Shown in pieces: positions 1-8,676 of a DNA stretch of 64,000 nucleotides. Under the pieces are notes generated by a model that was not told the origin of the DNA, did no database searches, and saw only the letters and a list, made by a program, of their open reading frames with translations. This DNA is from an uncultured bacterium (lineage in GTDB: Bacteria; Actinomycetota; Coriobacteriia; Coriobacteriales; Eggerthellaceae), in assembly GCA_937890835.1 (NCBI GenBank), contig CALADF010000001.1, forward strand, positions 1-64,000, in the 5' to 3' direction. The position numbers and the translations under genes were made by a program. The stretch's first letter is position 1; each line of letters opens with the position of its first letter.

Positions 1-4
1 AAGA

Positions 5-38
5 AGTTGGACTGGAAACTTTTGTTTCCAGTCCAACT
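5..38. terminator. Perfect 15-bp hairpin at the left edge
   Basis: Positions 5-19 and 24-38 are perfect reverse complements around a TTTT loop. Read on the minus strand the stem is followed by a CTTCTT tail, so it may end transcription of the minus-strand LuxR gene that stops at 227, although it lies almost 190 bases beyond that stop. It could equally belong to a gene left of the window. I see no coding signal in 39-226. Confidence 0.5.
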
Positions 39-226
39 ATCGGGGCTCACTTCACCGCGGGGGCGCTTTTGCGTATCGGTCTCAAGTCGGGTGCTTTCCG
101 GTGATTCGAGGGGGCTTCGGCTTCCGTGCGGCTTCGAGTGTCCCTCGGGATCGTGTGCTGCATTTTCCTCTCCGATGCATATCTCGGGGCCTCGGGTGCA
201 GCCTCGTTTGAGCCGCGCGCTCTCGG

Positions 227-1693
227 CTAGAAGTCCGATCGTCTCATGTTGATGTAGTTCAATAGCTCGGCGCGCTTGTGGATCTGCATCTTCTCATAGA
301 TATGGCGGATGTGCGTGTTAACCGTGTAGGGGGAGATGACGAGTTTTTTCGCGATGCTGTCAGCGGTGTGCCCGTACGCGAGCAGATGGAGGATCTCGCC
401 TTCCCGCGCGGACAGCTTGAACTCCTGCGCCACCTCATCGCAGATCGAGTCGAGCTCGGATGCGGTCTGGGGCATCGTCGTGAGCGAAGTGATGGCGTAC
501 TCCTGACGCACGAGCGGTACCAGCACCATCGTTAGCAGGCAGATGAAGATAAGGCAGGTCTCAGGCGTCCAAGCGGCGGCGAACGCAGGGTTGCCCTCGT
601 AGCCGAGCGCCAAACCGTTGCCGATGCCGATGCCGAGACGGATGGAACCGGCGGAAAGCGCGAAGGCGAGCGCCGGCGCCACGTATCCTTTCGACGTGAG
701 GATGCCGAAGTACATGATGAGCGTGATCTCGAGGATCGAGGAAACGCCGAGAGCGAGGATGAACGAGGGGAAGTACAGCGTCTGGTCGGCAAGTTCAAGC
801 GCGAATGCGACGACGATGATGACGAGCAGGATGGGAAACATCTTGAACACGTCTATCTTGTTTCGCGAGGCATGGCAGACGCCGGCTATGACGAGCAGGA
901 GGACCGCGCCTACCATGACGCCGATGGTGAAGCTCACGTCACGCGTCGGAAGGATCTCCCAGGGGATGATGGCCGCGAGGAAGTAGCAGGCGATCGAGGC
1001 GAGAAACGAGATCACGCAGACGATGGAGATGCTCTTCATCGCGCCCTTCGAGGCGCTTTCGGGTAACAGGGGAGGGAAGGGCTTCTCGTTGCAGCGGGCG
1101 TCGCGCCAATACAGGTAGCCTGAGGCGATCGGAAGGGCCGAGGTGAACGCGACGGCGAAAACGTCGGGCAACATGAGCGTGATGGCCATAGTCACAAGCA
1201 AGGTGATACCGAACACCGTACCGATGTGGGTCATGGAGAAACGCCCCTTGTTGCGCGCGTAATGCTCGCCCCAAAGCGTCCAGAGAATGGCCTCGAAAGG
1301 CCCGAGGACGGCCGATATCAGATAGGCGAGAAGGGGAGTCTCCACGAGATGGGGCGAGAGCGTGAGGGCGAGCGTGCAGACCGTCATCCCTATCGCTGCT
1401 ATGAGATCGAGATGCCATTTGCCGGTAAGGTGTTTTTTTCTACCGAGCAGCAATGCGATGACGGCGAGCGATATCACCGTCGCGCCGAGGTTCACGAGCC
1501 ATGCGGTGGTCACCTTCGCATCGAGCAGCTCGGTGTCGATGAATATGTCCGAAATGAACCAAAGGCAGTAGTGCCACGCCAGCAAAAGGGCGAATCCCAC
1601 GTATTTCAGGGCGGGCCAGCGCGGTGCGCCCCCTCGCCTTCCCTCCCTCGCCGCATTTTCGGCGTTTTGTCCGACTGTAGCCGGATCTGACAC
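227..1693 (-). CDS. LuxR-type regulator with multi-pass membrane sensor domain
   Basis: The protein is 488 residues from the preferred GTG at 1693, which has AGGGAG eight bases upstream; the GTG at 1702 overlaps that ribosome site. The first ~400 residues form about twelve hydrophobic segments with MFS-like spacing. The last ~65 residues are a LuxR/GerE helix-turn-helix (LSAREGEILHLLAYGHTADS, then VNTHIRHIYEKM). Family knowledge: such regulators are abundant in Eggerthellaceae and often sit beside the catabolic or respiratory genes they are thought to control. Here it is divergent from an MFS transporter and the cai-like genes, so it probably senses their substrate or a membrane signal. The ligand cannot be read from sequence. 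A second copy of this architecture lies at 29316. Confidence 0.88.
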   Translation of the reverse strand: MSDPATVGQNAENAAREGRRGGAPRWPALKYVGFALLLAWHYCLWFISDIFIDTELLDAKVTTAWLVNLGATVISLAVIALLLGRKKHLTGKWHLDLIAAIGMTVCTLALTLSPHLVETPLLAYLISAVLGPFEAILWTLWGEHYARNKGRFSMTHIGTVFGITLLVTMAITLMLPDVFAVAFTSALPIASGYLYWRDARCNEKPFPPLLPESASKGAMKSISIVCVISFLASIACYFLAAIIPWEILPTRDVSFTIGVMVGAVLLLVIAGVCHASRNKIDVFKMFPILLVIIVVAFALELADQTLYFPSFILALGVSSILEITLIMYFGILTSKGYVAPALAFALSAGSIRLGIGIGNGLALGYEGNPAFAAAWTPETCLIFICLLTMVLVPLVRQEYAITSLTTMPQTASELDSICDEVAQEFKLSAREGEILHLLAYGHTADSIAKKLVISPYTVNTHIRHIYEKMQIHKRAELLNYINMRRSDF

Positions 1694-1936
1694 GATGATC
1701 ACTCCCTACTATAGCTCTGAACTGGTCTTTTTCGATGTAGGTACTATATCATCGCTGTATCGTTGAGACCTCACTAATTATTAAGTAGCGATGCTTTCAG
1801 ATCCCCCGAGAAACGGAGTAAGTCGGCGATCGCGGGTGTTTTGCGATGCGCTTTCATGCTCTGGCGGAACACAATCACGCCACAGGTCGCCCGTAGGGGA
1901 ATTCGGGCGGTGGAATGCGCGAAGAAAGGAAAGACA
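1694..1936. promoter_or_regulatory. Divergent control region of luxR-type gene and MFS transporter
   Basis: This 243-base non-coding stretch is clearly more AT-rich around 1710-1790 than its surroundings. On the minus strand there are two TATAGT-like -10 candidates near 1712 and 1745. On the plus strand TTGAGA (about 1764-1769) is followed by AT-rich sequence but no clean -10. A small inverted repeat (CGCCCG/CGGGCG, about 1887-1908) lies in the transporter leader. The 18-base motif described at 1832-1849 is also in this region. Confidence 0.5.
1832..1849 (+). promoter_or_regulatory. Candidate operator, copy 1 (TGTTTTGCGATGC)
   Basis: GCGGGTGTTTTGCGATGC here matches 17 of 18 bases at 12716-12733 upstream of fixA. 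It lies about 90 bases before the transporter start. A GCGATCGC palindrome sits just upstream (1826-1833), giving repeated GCGAT half-sites. Only two copies were noticed, both in the control regions of the carnitine-like island. Confidence 0.3.
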
Positions 1937-3238
1937 ATGTCGCTGCTTGCTAAGAGCAAGGGTGAGGTCACCTATAAGGACCTGACGGGTCTTCATAAGT
2001 GGTTCCTCATCATCCTCGTCTCGATGGGCTCGTCCATCATCTACACGCCGGTCTATCTGAAGAACGTGTTCTACGAGCCCCTCATGCAGGGCCTCGGGTG
2101 CACCAACGCCGATCTCGGTGCTCTTTTGTCCTGCTACGCCATCACGGCGGTCATCACGTATCTGCCTGCGGGCATCATCGCCGACAAGGTCCGCATGCGC
2201 ACGTTGTCCTGGGTTGGTTTCGGCGCGACCGCGGTGCTGACGTTCGTCTACGCGATGCTTCCTTCGATTCAGATGCTCTACATTCTGTTCGTCGGCTTCG
2301 GCATCACCTCGATCCTCATTTGGTGGGGCACGCGTTTCAAGATCGTGCGCTTGTGCTGCTCCGAGGACGAGTACGCTTCCAAGATCGGCATCAGCTACTC
2401 CATCTACGGCGCGGCGGGTCTCGTCATCGGTTTCATCAACACCGCGATCGTCTCCGCTATCGCCGACGCGTCCCAGGGTATTCAAATCTTGCTGGTGTTC
2501 CTCGGCGTGCTCATCGCCATCCTCGGCGTGCTGTCCTTCATCTTCATCCCGAACTTCAAGGGCGAGATCAACAAAGACGCGAAGATGTTCAGCCTCTCCG
2601 AGGTCGTGCAAGCCGTCAAGCACCCGGGCGTTCTGTGGGCGTGCCTCGCTTACTTCTGCATCTACTCCGTCTACATGGGCGTTACCTACACCACGCCGTT
2701 CATGACCACCTGCTTCGCGGCTCCGGTTGCCATCGTGTCCATCGTCGGCCTCATCCGCACCTACGGAATCGGCCTTGTCGCAGGTCCTGTCGCGGGCTTT
2801 TTCGCTGACAAGCTCAAGAGCCCCTCGAAGTCGATTCTCATCTTCTTCGCGGCGAGCGCCATCGTGCTGGCGGCCTTCATCGTGCTTCCGCGTGACGCGG
2901 GCATGGTCGTCGCCGTCGCTGTGCTGGTCGTCGTGATAGGCTTCCTCACCTACGGTGCGTTCTCGATCGGCTCTTCTCCTCTGACCGAGGCGAAGGTTCC
3001 CATGGGCATCTTCGGCACCGCCTCGGGCATCCTCTCCGTCATCGGCTTCATGCCCGACGTGTTCATCCACACCTGGTTCGGCGGCATGATCGACGCGCAG
3101 GGGGCCGATGCCTTCAACTCGATCTTCCTCATCCTGATCGTCTTCGCCGCTGTCGGCTGCTTCTGCCTGGTCATGACGCGCCGCGCCATGAAGAAGAACA
3201 TGGCGGCCGAGGCTGCAGAGCGCAAGACCGAAGAGTAG
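1937..3238 (+). CDS. MFS transporter, first gene of the carnitine-like island
   Basis: The product is 433 residues with about twelve membrane segments over its whole length. The ATG at 1937 has GAAAGGAAAGA directly upstream and begins MSLLAKSKGEVTYK; the longer upstream reading lacks a ribosome site. The fold is the major facilitator superfamily: an N-terminal half with a DKVRMR loop after the second segments, then a hydrophilic central loop near residue 215. It precedes an esterase and CaiA/B/C-like genes, so it probably imports their substrate or exchanges substrate for product, as the BCCT carrier CaiT does in E. coli. No BCCT carrier is present. The substrate is not determined by sequence. 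Confidence 0.82.
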   Translation: MSLLAKSKGEVTYKDLTGLHKWFLIILVSMGSSIIYTPVYLKNVFYEPLMQGLGCTNADLGALLSCYAITAVITYLPAGIIADKVRMRTLSWVGFGATAVLTFVYAMLPSIQMLYILFVGFGITSILIWWGTRFKIVRLCCSEDEYASKIGISYSIYGAAGLVIGFINTAIVSAIADASQGIQILLVFLGVLIAILGVLSFIFIPNFKGEINKDAKMFSLSEVVQAVKHPGVLWACLAYFCIYSVYMGVTYTTPFMTTCFAAPVAIVSIVGLIRTYGIGLVAGPVAGFFADKLKSPSKSILIFFAASAIVLAAFIVLPRDAGMVVAVAVLVVVIGFLTYGAFSIGSSPLTEAKVPMGIFGTASGILSVIGFMPDVFIHTWFGGMIDAQGADAFNSIFLILIVFAAVGCFCLVMTRRAMKKNMAAEAAERKTEE

Positions 3239-3252
3239 CACCTCGATGCGCT

Positions 3253-3297
3253 GAGGCGTCGGCAGCCTTCATCTTATGCGGTCGACGCCTCTCTTTT
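3253..3297 (+). terminator. Rho-independent terminator after MFS transporter
   Basis: GAGGCGTCG (3253-3261) pairs with CGACGCCTC (3283-3291) and is followed by TCTTTT. It suggests that the transporter can be transcribed separately from the downstream hydrolase and cai-like genes. Confidence 0.6.
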
Positions 3298-3337
3298 CAC
3301 GATTGGTTCTCATTTCGATGAGTGAGGGGTTTAAGCA

Positions 3338-4330
3338 ATGAACAAGATCGATGTTCTCGCTAAGCTCAATCCCGGTATGATCGCCGTGCTCGCCAAGGAA
3401 GACGAGCTCGCAGGCGATGCGAACGACACGAGCGCGGGATTCGAGCAGATGCGCCTTAATTACGTCGCCGGTCGTCAGTATTGGATCCAAGGCGGTCCCG
3501 TCATGGCCGAAACCGTCGATGAGCAGGTCGACGGGCCTCACGGCCCTATCGCGGTGCGTTATTACTATCCTGCCGCGACGCGAGCCGAGCTGATTGCAGA
3601 GGGTATGTTTCCGCCGACAATCGTCTACGCGCATGGCGGCGGGTTCGTTTTGGGCAATCTCGAGACGCATGATCGTATCTGCCGCGTGCTGGCTGAAAAA
3701 GTCGGCGTTCCCGTTGCGGCGGTTGATTACCGTCTGTCGCCCGAGGCTAAGTTCCCCTCGGCTGTTCAAGAAGTCGCGACGGTTGCCAAGTACGTGCACG
3801 ACAACGGCGCGCAGCTCGGCATCGACGGCACGCGTCTGGGATTTGCGGGCGATTCGGGCGGTGCGCATCTCGGCCTTGCTGCCACGATGTACCTGCGCGG
3901 CGAAATGGGCGGCTCTGAATTCGTGAAGTGCCTGCTTTTGTTCTACGGCTGGTACGGCCTTTCCGATTCGGCGTCGCAGCGCTTGTTGGGCGGCCCGTGG
4001 GATGGTCTGACCGAGTCCGAATGGCTTTGGTACAAAGACCTGTACGCCAAGGACGTGAACGAGCTTCAGACCAGCCCGTACGCGAGCCTGCTCCTCAACG
4101 ACATGACGCACGACATGCCCGCGTGCTATATCGCGGCAGCCGAGTTCGACCCTCTGCGCGACGACAGCTCGGCGCTTGCCGCCGTCTGCGAGGAATACGG
4201 CATCCCGCATCGTTTCGAAATGTTCGAAGGCGTCATTCACGCGTTTTTGCACTACACGAGGATGCTCGACGAGGCAAACGATGCCCTCGAGCACGGCGCG
4301 ACGTTCTTCCGCCAGCAGCTGGGTCTGTAA
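3338..4330 (+). CDS. Alpha/beta-hydrolase of the HSL/acetyl-esterase family
   Basis: The product is 330 residues. It shows the oxyanion-hole motif HGGGF (about residue 97), the nucleophile elbow GDSGG (about residue 171), and acid/histidine candidates late in the protein (EFDPLRDD near 270, then GVIHAFLH near 300). These are hallmarks of the hormone-sensitive-lipase-like esterases (Lip/Aes group). The ATG has GTGAGGGG upstream. It lies between the MFS transporter and caiA-like gene. In context it may free the carboxylate substrate from an acylated or esterified dietary form, or act as a thioesterase that resets the CoA pool; both are inference. E. coli cai has no counterpart. Confidence 0.82.
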   Translation: MNKIDVLAKLNPGMIAVLAKEDELAGDANDTSAGFEQMRLNYVAGRQYWIQGGPVMAETVDEQVDGPHGPIAVRYYYPAATRAELIAEGMFPPTIVYAHGGGFVLGNLETHDRICRVLAEKVGVPVAAVDYRLSPEAKFPSAVQEVATVAKYVHDNGAQLGIDGTRLGFAGDSGGAHLGLAATMYLRGEMGGSEFVKCLLLFYGWYGLSDSASQRLLGGPWDGLTESEWLWYKDLYAKDVNELQTSPYASLLLNDMTHDMPACYIAAAEFDPLRDDSSALAAVCEEYGIPHRFEMFEGVIHAFLHYTRMLDEANDALEHGATFFRQQLGL

Positions 4331-4405
4331 GCGGATCGCGCGATTTACGTCAGGGATAGCAGCGTTTGGGATAACGCTGATGCCAAACCTTACTAAGGAG
4401 GAAAA

Positions 4406-5554
4406 ATGGACTTCAAACTGACTGACGAGCAGGAGCTTATCGTTGATAGCTACCGCGAGTACATGGAGAGCGAGAACTGGGAGGCTTACTTCGCCGAGTG
4501 CGACGAGAAGCACGCCTACCCGCTTCGCTGGGTCCGCGGTCTGTGCGAGCTCGGCTTCGACCAGATCATGCTCCCCGAGAGCCATGGCGGGCTCGGTCTC
4601 GAGCAGCCTGCCGTCACGCTGATGGCGGTGTACGAGGTGCTCGGCCGTTACGGCGCCCCCACCTACGTTCTTTACCAGCTTCCCGGATTCGAGACCATCA
4701 TCCGCGAGGGCACCGAGGAGCAGATCGAGGCCGTCATGTCCACGCTGGGCTCAGGCGAGCAGATCTGGAACTCCGCGTGCACCGAGCCGGGTGCGGGCTC
4801 CGACGTCGCCGCGCTGCAGACGACCTACAAGCGCGAGAACGGCAAGATCTACCTGAACGGCACCAAGACCTTCATCACCTCCTCCGCCGGCGTCAAGTAC
4901 CTGGTCATCATGGCACGTGACGCTGACAACCCGGACACCTTCACCGAGTTCTTCCTGGATATGTCCAAGCCCGGCGTCAAGCTTTCCCCGCTGTCCAAGC
5001 TCGGTCTGCGCATGGACTCCTGCTGCGAGGTCTACATGGACAACGTGGAGCTCGAGGAGAAGGACATCTTCGGCAAGGAGGGCAACGGCTTCATGCGCGG
5101 CATCTCCGATTTCAACTTCGAGCGTTGGCTTGTCGGCGCTTGCGACTACGGCACCGCCATCGCCTGCTACGAGGATGCGTGCAAGCATGCCAACGTGCGC
5201 ATCGCCTTCGGCAAGCCGATCGGCCGCCAGCAGCTCAACATGGAGAAGGTCGCGATGATGGCCATGAAGCTTAAGAACATGAAGAACATGCTCTACGAAG
5301 CAGCGTGGAACGCCGACGCCAACGGCGGCGCATTCGATCCGGGCGAGGCTGCTATGTGCAAATACTACTGCGCCAACTCCGCATTCGAGGTCGTCGACGA
5401 CGCTATGCAGATCCTCGCAGGCGTTGCGGTCGCCGGCGAGCATCGCATCCAGCGCATCTGGCGCGACCTGCGCGTCGACCGCGTCTCCGGCGGCACCGAC
5501 GAGATGATGATCCTCGCGGCCGCGAAGTCCGAGCTGAAGAAGTACCGCGCGTAG
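4406..5554 (+). CDS. caiA: CaiA-like crotonobetainyl-CoA reductase (acyl-CoA dehydrogenase family)
   Basis: The protein is 382 residues, as in E. coli CaiA, and resembles it along its length from memory: SENWEAYFAECD near residue 18, GAPTYVLYQLPG near 87, TEPGAGSDV near 129, KLGLRMDSCCEV near 200, and RDLRVDRVSGGTDEM at the end. All three acyl-CoA dehydrogenase domains are present. The family's usual C-terminal YEGT catalytic glutamate motif reads SGGT here, as I recall it does in CaiA, which fits a reductase working on enoyl-CoA. Role: FAD-dependent reduction of crotonobetainyl-CoA (or a similar enoyl-CoA) to the saturated CoA ester, with electrons from FixABCX. AAGGAGG lies just upstream. 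Confidence 0.87.
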   Translation: MDFKLTDEQELIVDSYREYMESENWEAYFAECDEKHAYPLRWVRGLCELGFDQIMLPESHGGLGLEQPAVTLMAVYEVLGRYGAPTYVLYQLPGFETIIREGTEEQIEAVMSTLGSGEQIWNSACTEPGAGSDVAALQTTYKRENGKIYLNGTKTFITSSAGVKYLVIMARDADNPDTFTEFFLDMSKPGVKLSPLSKLGLRMDSCCEVYMDNVELEEKDIFGKEGNGFMRGISDFNFERWLVGACDYGTAIACYEDACKHANVRIAFGKPIGRQQLNMEKVAMMAMKLKNMKNMLYEAAWNADANGGAFDPGEAAMCKYYCANSAFEVVDDAMQILAGVAVAGEHRIQRIWRDLRVDRVSGGTDEMMILAAAKSELKKYRA

Positions 5555-5655
5555 GGCGCGCGAATGCTTGACGCCGCGCGGGCGTCGAAACTCGCGCGGC
5601 ACCTTATCCCAACGTTTCGAGGGCGCAGCCCTCGGCAAAGTGAAAGGAAGCGAAC

Positions 5656-6867
5656 ATGTCTCTTGAAACCAACAAGCCGTCTTTCGGTTGCCTCGACGGC
5701 GTGAAGGTCGTCTACGCCGCCGTCGAGCTGGCATGCCCGAAGGCCGCCGACCTCATGGCCGACTGGGGCGCCGACGTCACCTGGCTTGAGAACACCGGCG
5801 CCGGCGACACCATCCGCGACACCGCCTACATCAAACAGGCCGAGCGCCGCAACCAGCGCTCCGTTGCCCTGAACTACTTCTCCGAGGAGGGCAAGAAGAT
5901 CTTCCTTGAGATGATCAAGGACGCCGATATTTTCATGGAGGCCTCCAAGGGCGGCACGTGGGCTCGCAAGGGCATCACCGACGAGGTGCTGTGGGAGATC
6001 AACCCCAAGCTCGTCATCGTGCACATCTCCGGCTTCGGCCAGACGGGCGATCCGAAGATGGTCAAGCGCGCAGCATACGATCTGACGGTCATGGCCTACT
6101 CGGGCATCATCATGCAGAACGGCACGCCCGAGCAGCCCATGCTCCCCGGGCCCTACGCGGGCGACTACTTCAACACGCTGATGATCTGCTCTTCGGCTTT
6201 GGCTGCTCTTTACAAGGCCGAGAAGACCGGCAAGGGCGAGAGCATCGACCTCGCGATGTACGAGACGCTGCTGGCCATCGGCCAGTACTACCTGGTCGAC
6301 TACCTCAACGAGGGCATCAAGTGGCCGCGCCCCGGCGCTCGCAACCAGAACCTGTGCGGCATCGGCGAGTTCGCTTGCAAGGACGGTTTTTTGGGCGTGT
6401 GCCTGTACGGCGTCGACCAGAACAAGTACTTCCTCGAGACCATCGGCCTGGGCCATCTGTGGGGCACCGAGGCAATCCCCGAGGACACCTCGGGTCTGTG
6501 GTTGTCCAACCCGCATGCCGAGGAGATTCAAGCCGCGTTCGAGAAGTACTGCCTCGAGCACTCCAAGTACGAGATCGAGGAGGACTTCGCCGCCCATCGC
6601 ATCGCGGCGCAGGTCGTCAACGATTTCGAGGAGCTCGTCGAGGAGGAGCATCTCAAGCTGCGCGACACCTGGGTCGACTGGGAGACCGCCGATGGCGAGA
6701 CCTTCCACGGCCTGGGCGTGTTCCCCAAGTTCAAGAACAACCCCGGACAGATCTGGCGTCCCATGCCTCATCAGGGCGGCGACACCATGGACGTCCTCAC
6801 CAAGCTCGGCTACACCTCCGAGCAGGTCGAGAAGCTCGCTGAGGACGGCATCGTGAAGATGTCCTAA
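5656..6867 (+). CDS. caiB: CaiB-like CoA transferase (family III)
   Basis: At 403 residues it has the length of CaiB and shares recognisable blocks: SGFGQ near 119, YAGDYF with Asp170 as the likely catalytic aspartate (Asp169 in E. coli CaiB), TGKGESIDLAMYE near 194, and FKNNPGQIWRPMP near the end. Family III enzymes move CoA between carboxylates without free CoA. In the cai pathway CaiB transfers CoA from gamma-butyrobetainyl-CoA to carnitine or crotonobetaine, so ATP is needed only for priming. AAAGGAAG lies upstream of the ATG. It follows caiA by about 100 bases and is surely co-transcribed. Substrate identity is inferred from family and context. Confidence 0.87.
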   Translation: MSLETNKPSFGCLDGVKVVYAAVELACPKAADLMADWGADVTWLENTGAGDTIRDTAYIKQAERRNQRSVALNYFSEEGKKIFLEMIKDADIFMEASKGGTWARKGITDEVLWEINPKLVIVHISGFGQTGDPKMVKRAAYDLTVMAYSGIIMQNGTPEQPMLPGPYAGDYFNTLMICSSALAALYKAEKTGKGESIDLAMYETLLAIGQYYLVDYLNEGIKWPRPGARNQNLCGIGEFACKDGFLGVCLYGVDQNKYFLETIGLGHLWGTEAIPEDTSGLWLSNPHAEEIQAAFEKYCLEHSKYEIEEDFAAHRIAAQVVNDFEELVEEEHLKLRDTWVDWETADGETFHGLGVFPKFKNNPGQIWRPMPHQGGDTMDVLTKLGYTSEQVEKLAEDGIVKMS

Positions 6868-6934
6868 ACGGGTCTGAAGCGCCTTGTCGGGCTGCATGGC
6901 GCATTTGCAGCAGATTGGGCGTATCACGGCTCTC

Positions 6935-6970
6935 GGTTCGGCGTCGCGGCAGCGTCCGCGACGCCGAACC
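6935..6970. repeat. Perfect 15-bp inverted repeat between caiB and caiC
   Basis: GGTTCGGCGTCGCGG (6935-6949) and its exact complement (6956-6970) enclose a six-base loop. No T-run follows, so it is not a classical terminator. It lies inside a 248-base gap between two genes of one pathway, and might stabilise the caiB end or partly end transcription. Confidence 0.55.
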
Positions 6971-7115
6971 GGAGGCGAGCCGCGCAAATGAACGGAGCTT
7001 GCTTTCGCGCGTTACCGTCCGGGGGGGGTCAGGGCGCGCGAAAGCAGACTCGGTTGAATTTGATGCGGGCGAAGCTCGCTGACGCGCTTGCATTGCATCG
7101 GAAGGGGCGATAACG

Positions 7116-8660
7116 GTGTGCGATATCGTGGGGGACGAAACGCTCGTCAGCGTATGGGCCGAGAAGGCGCGTGTGCGCGGCGACCATACGTTTCTTACGT
7201 TTCAGAGCCGATCCGGCGAGGTGACGTCGTATACCTACGCCGCGTTCGACGAGCTGATAAACAGGGCGGCGAACGCCTTTGTCGCACTCGGCGTCGAGAA
7301 GGGCGAACGCATCGCGGTTCAGATGAGGACGTGCCCCGAGTTCATGATCTGCCTTTTCGGCTTAGCGAAGATCGGTGCCGTGACGGTACCGATGAACGAG
7401 CAGTACCTGCGCGAGGAGTGCGAGTACGCGCTTGGCCGGTGCGGCGTCACGCTCGCGGTAGTGGAGAAGGCGTATTGCGATCTGTACCGCGCCATCGAGG
7501 CGGACGGGTATTTGCCCAAAGGCCTCGTGGTGGCGCGCGAGCGTTGCACGGGCGAGCTTTTCCTCGATGATCTGTGCGCGGCCCAGCCGACCCGTCTCGC
7601 GTGCGATCGCGGCGTTGAGGCGCTCGATCCCTGCGAGATCATCTTCACCAGCGGTACGACGTCGCGCCCGAAAGGCGTTGTGCTCACTCATGCGAACCTG
7701 GTGTTCTCGGGACATTACGGCTGCTGGGAGACATCCATGCGCCCCGACGACCGCATGCTGACCACGATGCCCGCATGTCATTCCAACTTCCAGCTTGCGG
7801 CGCTCACGCCGGTGCTCATCGCGGGCGCCACCCTCATCGTCGTGGAGAAGTACAGCGCGAGCGCGTTTTGGAGTCAGATCAAATCGTACGAGGCGACGCT
7901 CACGCAATGCGTGGCGATGATGCTGCGCACGCTCATGCTGCAGCCCCTCGCGGAGGGCGAGCGCGATCACAAACTGCGAGACATCCTGTATTTTCTCCCC
8001 GTGTCCGACGAGGAGAAAACTGCCTTCGAGAAGCGCTTCGGCGCGACGCTTCAGAACACCTACGGCTCAACCGAGACGGTGGGATGGGCGCTCACCGATC
8101 CACCCGTCGGCGAGCGCAGGTGGCCGAGCGTCGGGCGCGTCGGCTTGGGTTACGAGGTCGAGATCGTCGATGAGCGAGGGTGCGCTCTGCCCGCAGGCGA
8201 GGTGGGGGAGATCTGCGTGCGCGGTGTTCCGGGACGGACGGTGATGCTTCGCTATTTCGACGACCCCGAGGCGACGACGAAGACCATGACCGACGACGGT
8301 TGGGTCTTCACGGGTGATAAGGGTTACCGGGATGAGTCCGGATGGTTCTACTTCGTCGATCGCAAGGTGAACATGATTAAACGCGCGGGCGAGAACATCT
8401 CCACCACTGAGGTGGAAAACGTCTTGACCGCGCATCCTCGCATCGCCGAGGCGGCCGTCATCGGCGTCGATGACGAAATCCGCGACCAGGCGGTCAAAGC
8501 GTTCGTCTTGCCCGTCGCCGGGGCGTCGGTAAGCGAAGGGGAGGTTCGCGCTTACTGCGAGCGATCCATGGCAGCGTTCAAGGTCCCCTCTTATATCGAA
8601 ATCGTGTCGGATTTTCCCCGTACGTGCAGCATGAAGATCGAGAAGAAGCTTCTCAAGTAG
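7116..8660 (+). CDS. caiC: CaiC-like carnitine/crotonobetaine-CoA ligase (AMP-forming)
   Basis: The product is 514 residues, against 517 for E. coli CaiC. It has the adenylate-forming P-loop IFTSGTTSRPKGVV near residue 176, the A5 motif TYGSTET near 314, RRWPSVGRVG near 333, TGDKGYRDESG near 398 and a final conserved lysine in MKIEKKLLK. The GTG start at 7116 aligns with the CaiC N-terminus (CDIVGDE beside DIIGGQ) and has GGAAGGGG upstream. It activates the carboxylate with ATP and CoA and primes the CaiB cycle. Co-occurrence with CaiA, CaiB, CaiD and Fix homologues makes a betaine-type substrate the leading hypothesis; another unsaturated acid remains possible. Confidence 0.86.
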   Translation: MCDIVGDETLVSVWAEKARVRGDHTFLTFQSRSGEVTSYTYAAFDELINRAANAFVALGVEKGERIAVQMRTCPEFMICLFGLAKIGAVTVPMNEQYLREECEYALGRCGVTLAVVEKAYCDLYRAIEADGYLPKGLVVARERCTGELFLDDLCAAQPTRLACDRGVEALDPCEIIFTSGTTSRPKGVVLTHANLVFSGHYGCWETSMRPDDRMLTTMPACHSNFQLAALTPVLIAGATLIVVEKYSASAFWSQIKSYEATLTQCVAMMLRTLMLQPLAEGERDHKLRDILYFLPVSDEEKTAFEKRFGATLQNTYGSTETVGWALTDPPVGERRWPSVGRVGLGYEVEIVDERGCALPAGEVGEICVRGVPGRTVMLRYFDDPEATTKTMTDDGWVFTGDKGYRDESGWFYFVDRKVNMIKRAGENISTTEVENVLTAHPRIAEAAVIGVDDEIRDQAVKAFVLPVAGASVSEGEVRAYCERSMAAFKVPSYIEIVSDFPRTCSMKIEKKLLK

Positions 8661-8676
8661 AAAAGGAGAGTGGGTT

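Noticed and set aside
2761..3225. Short minus-strand frames within the first MFS gene
   Set aside because: Methionine- and alanine-rich shadows of the transporter with no start signals.
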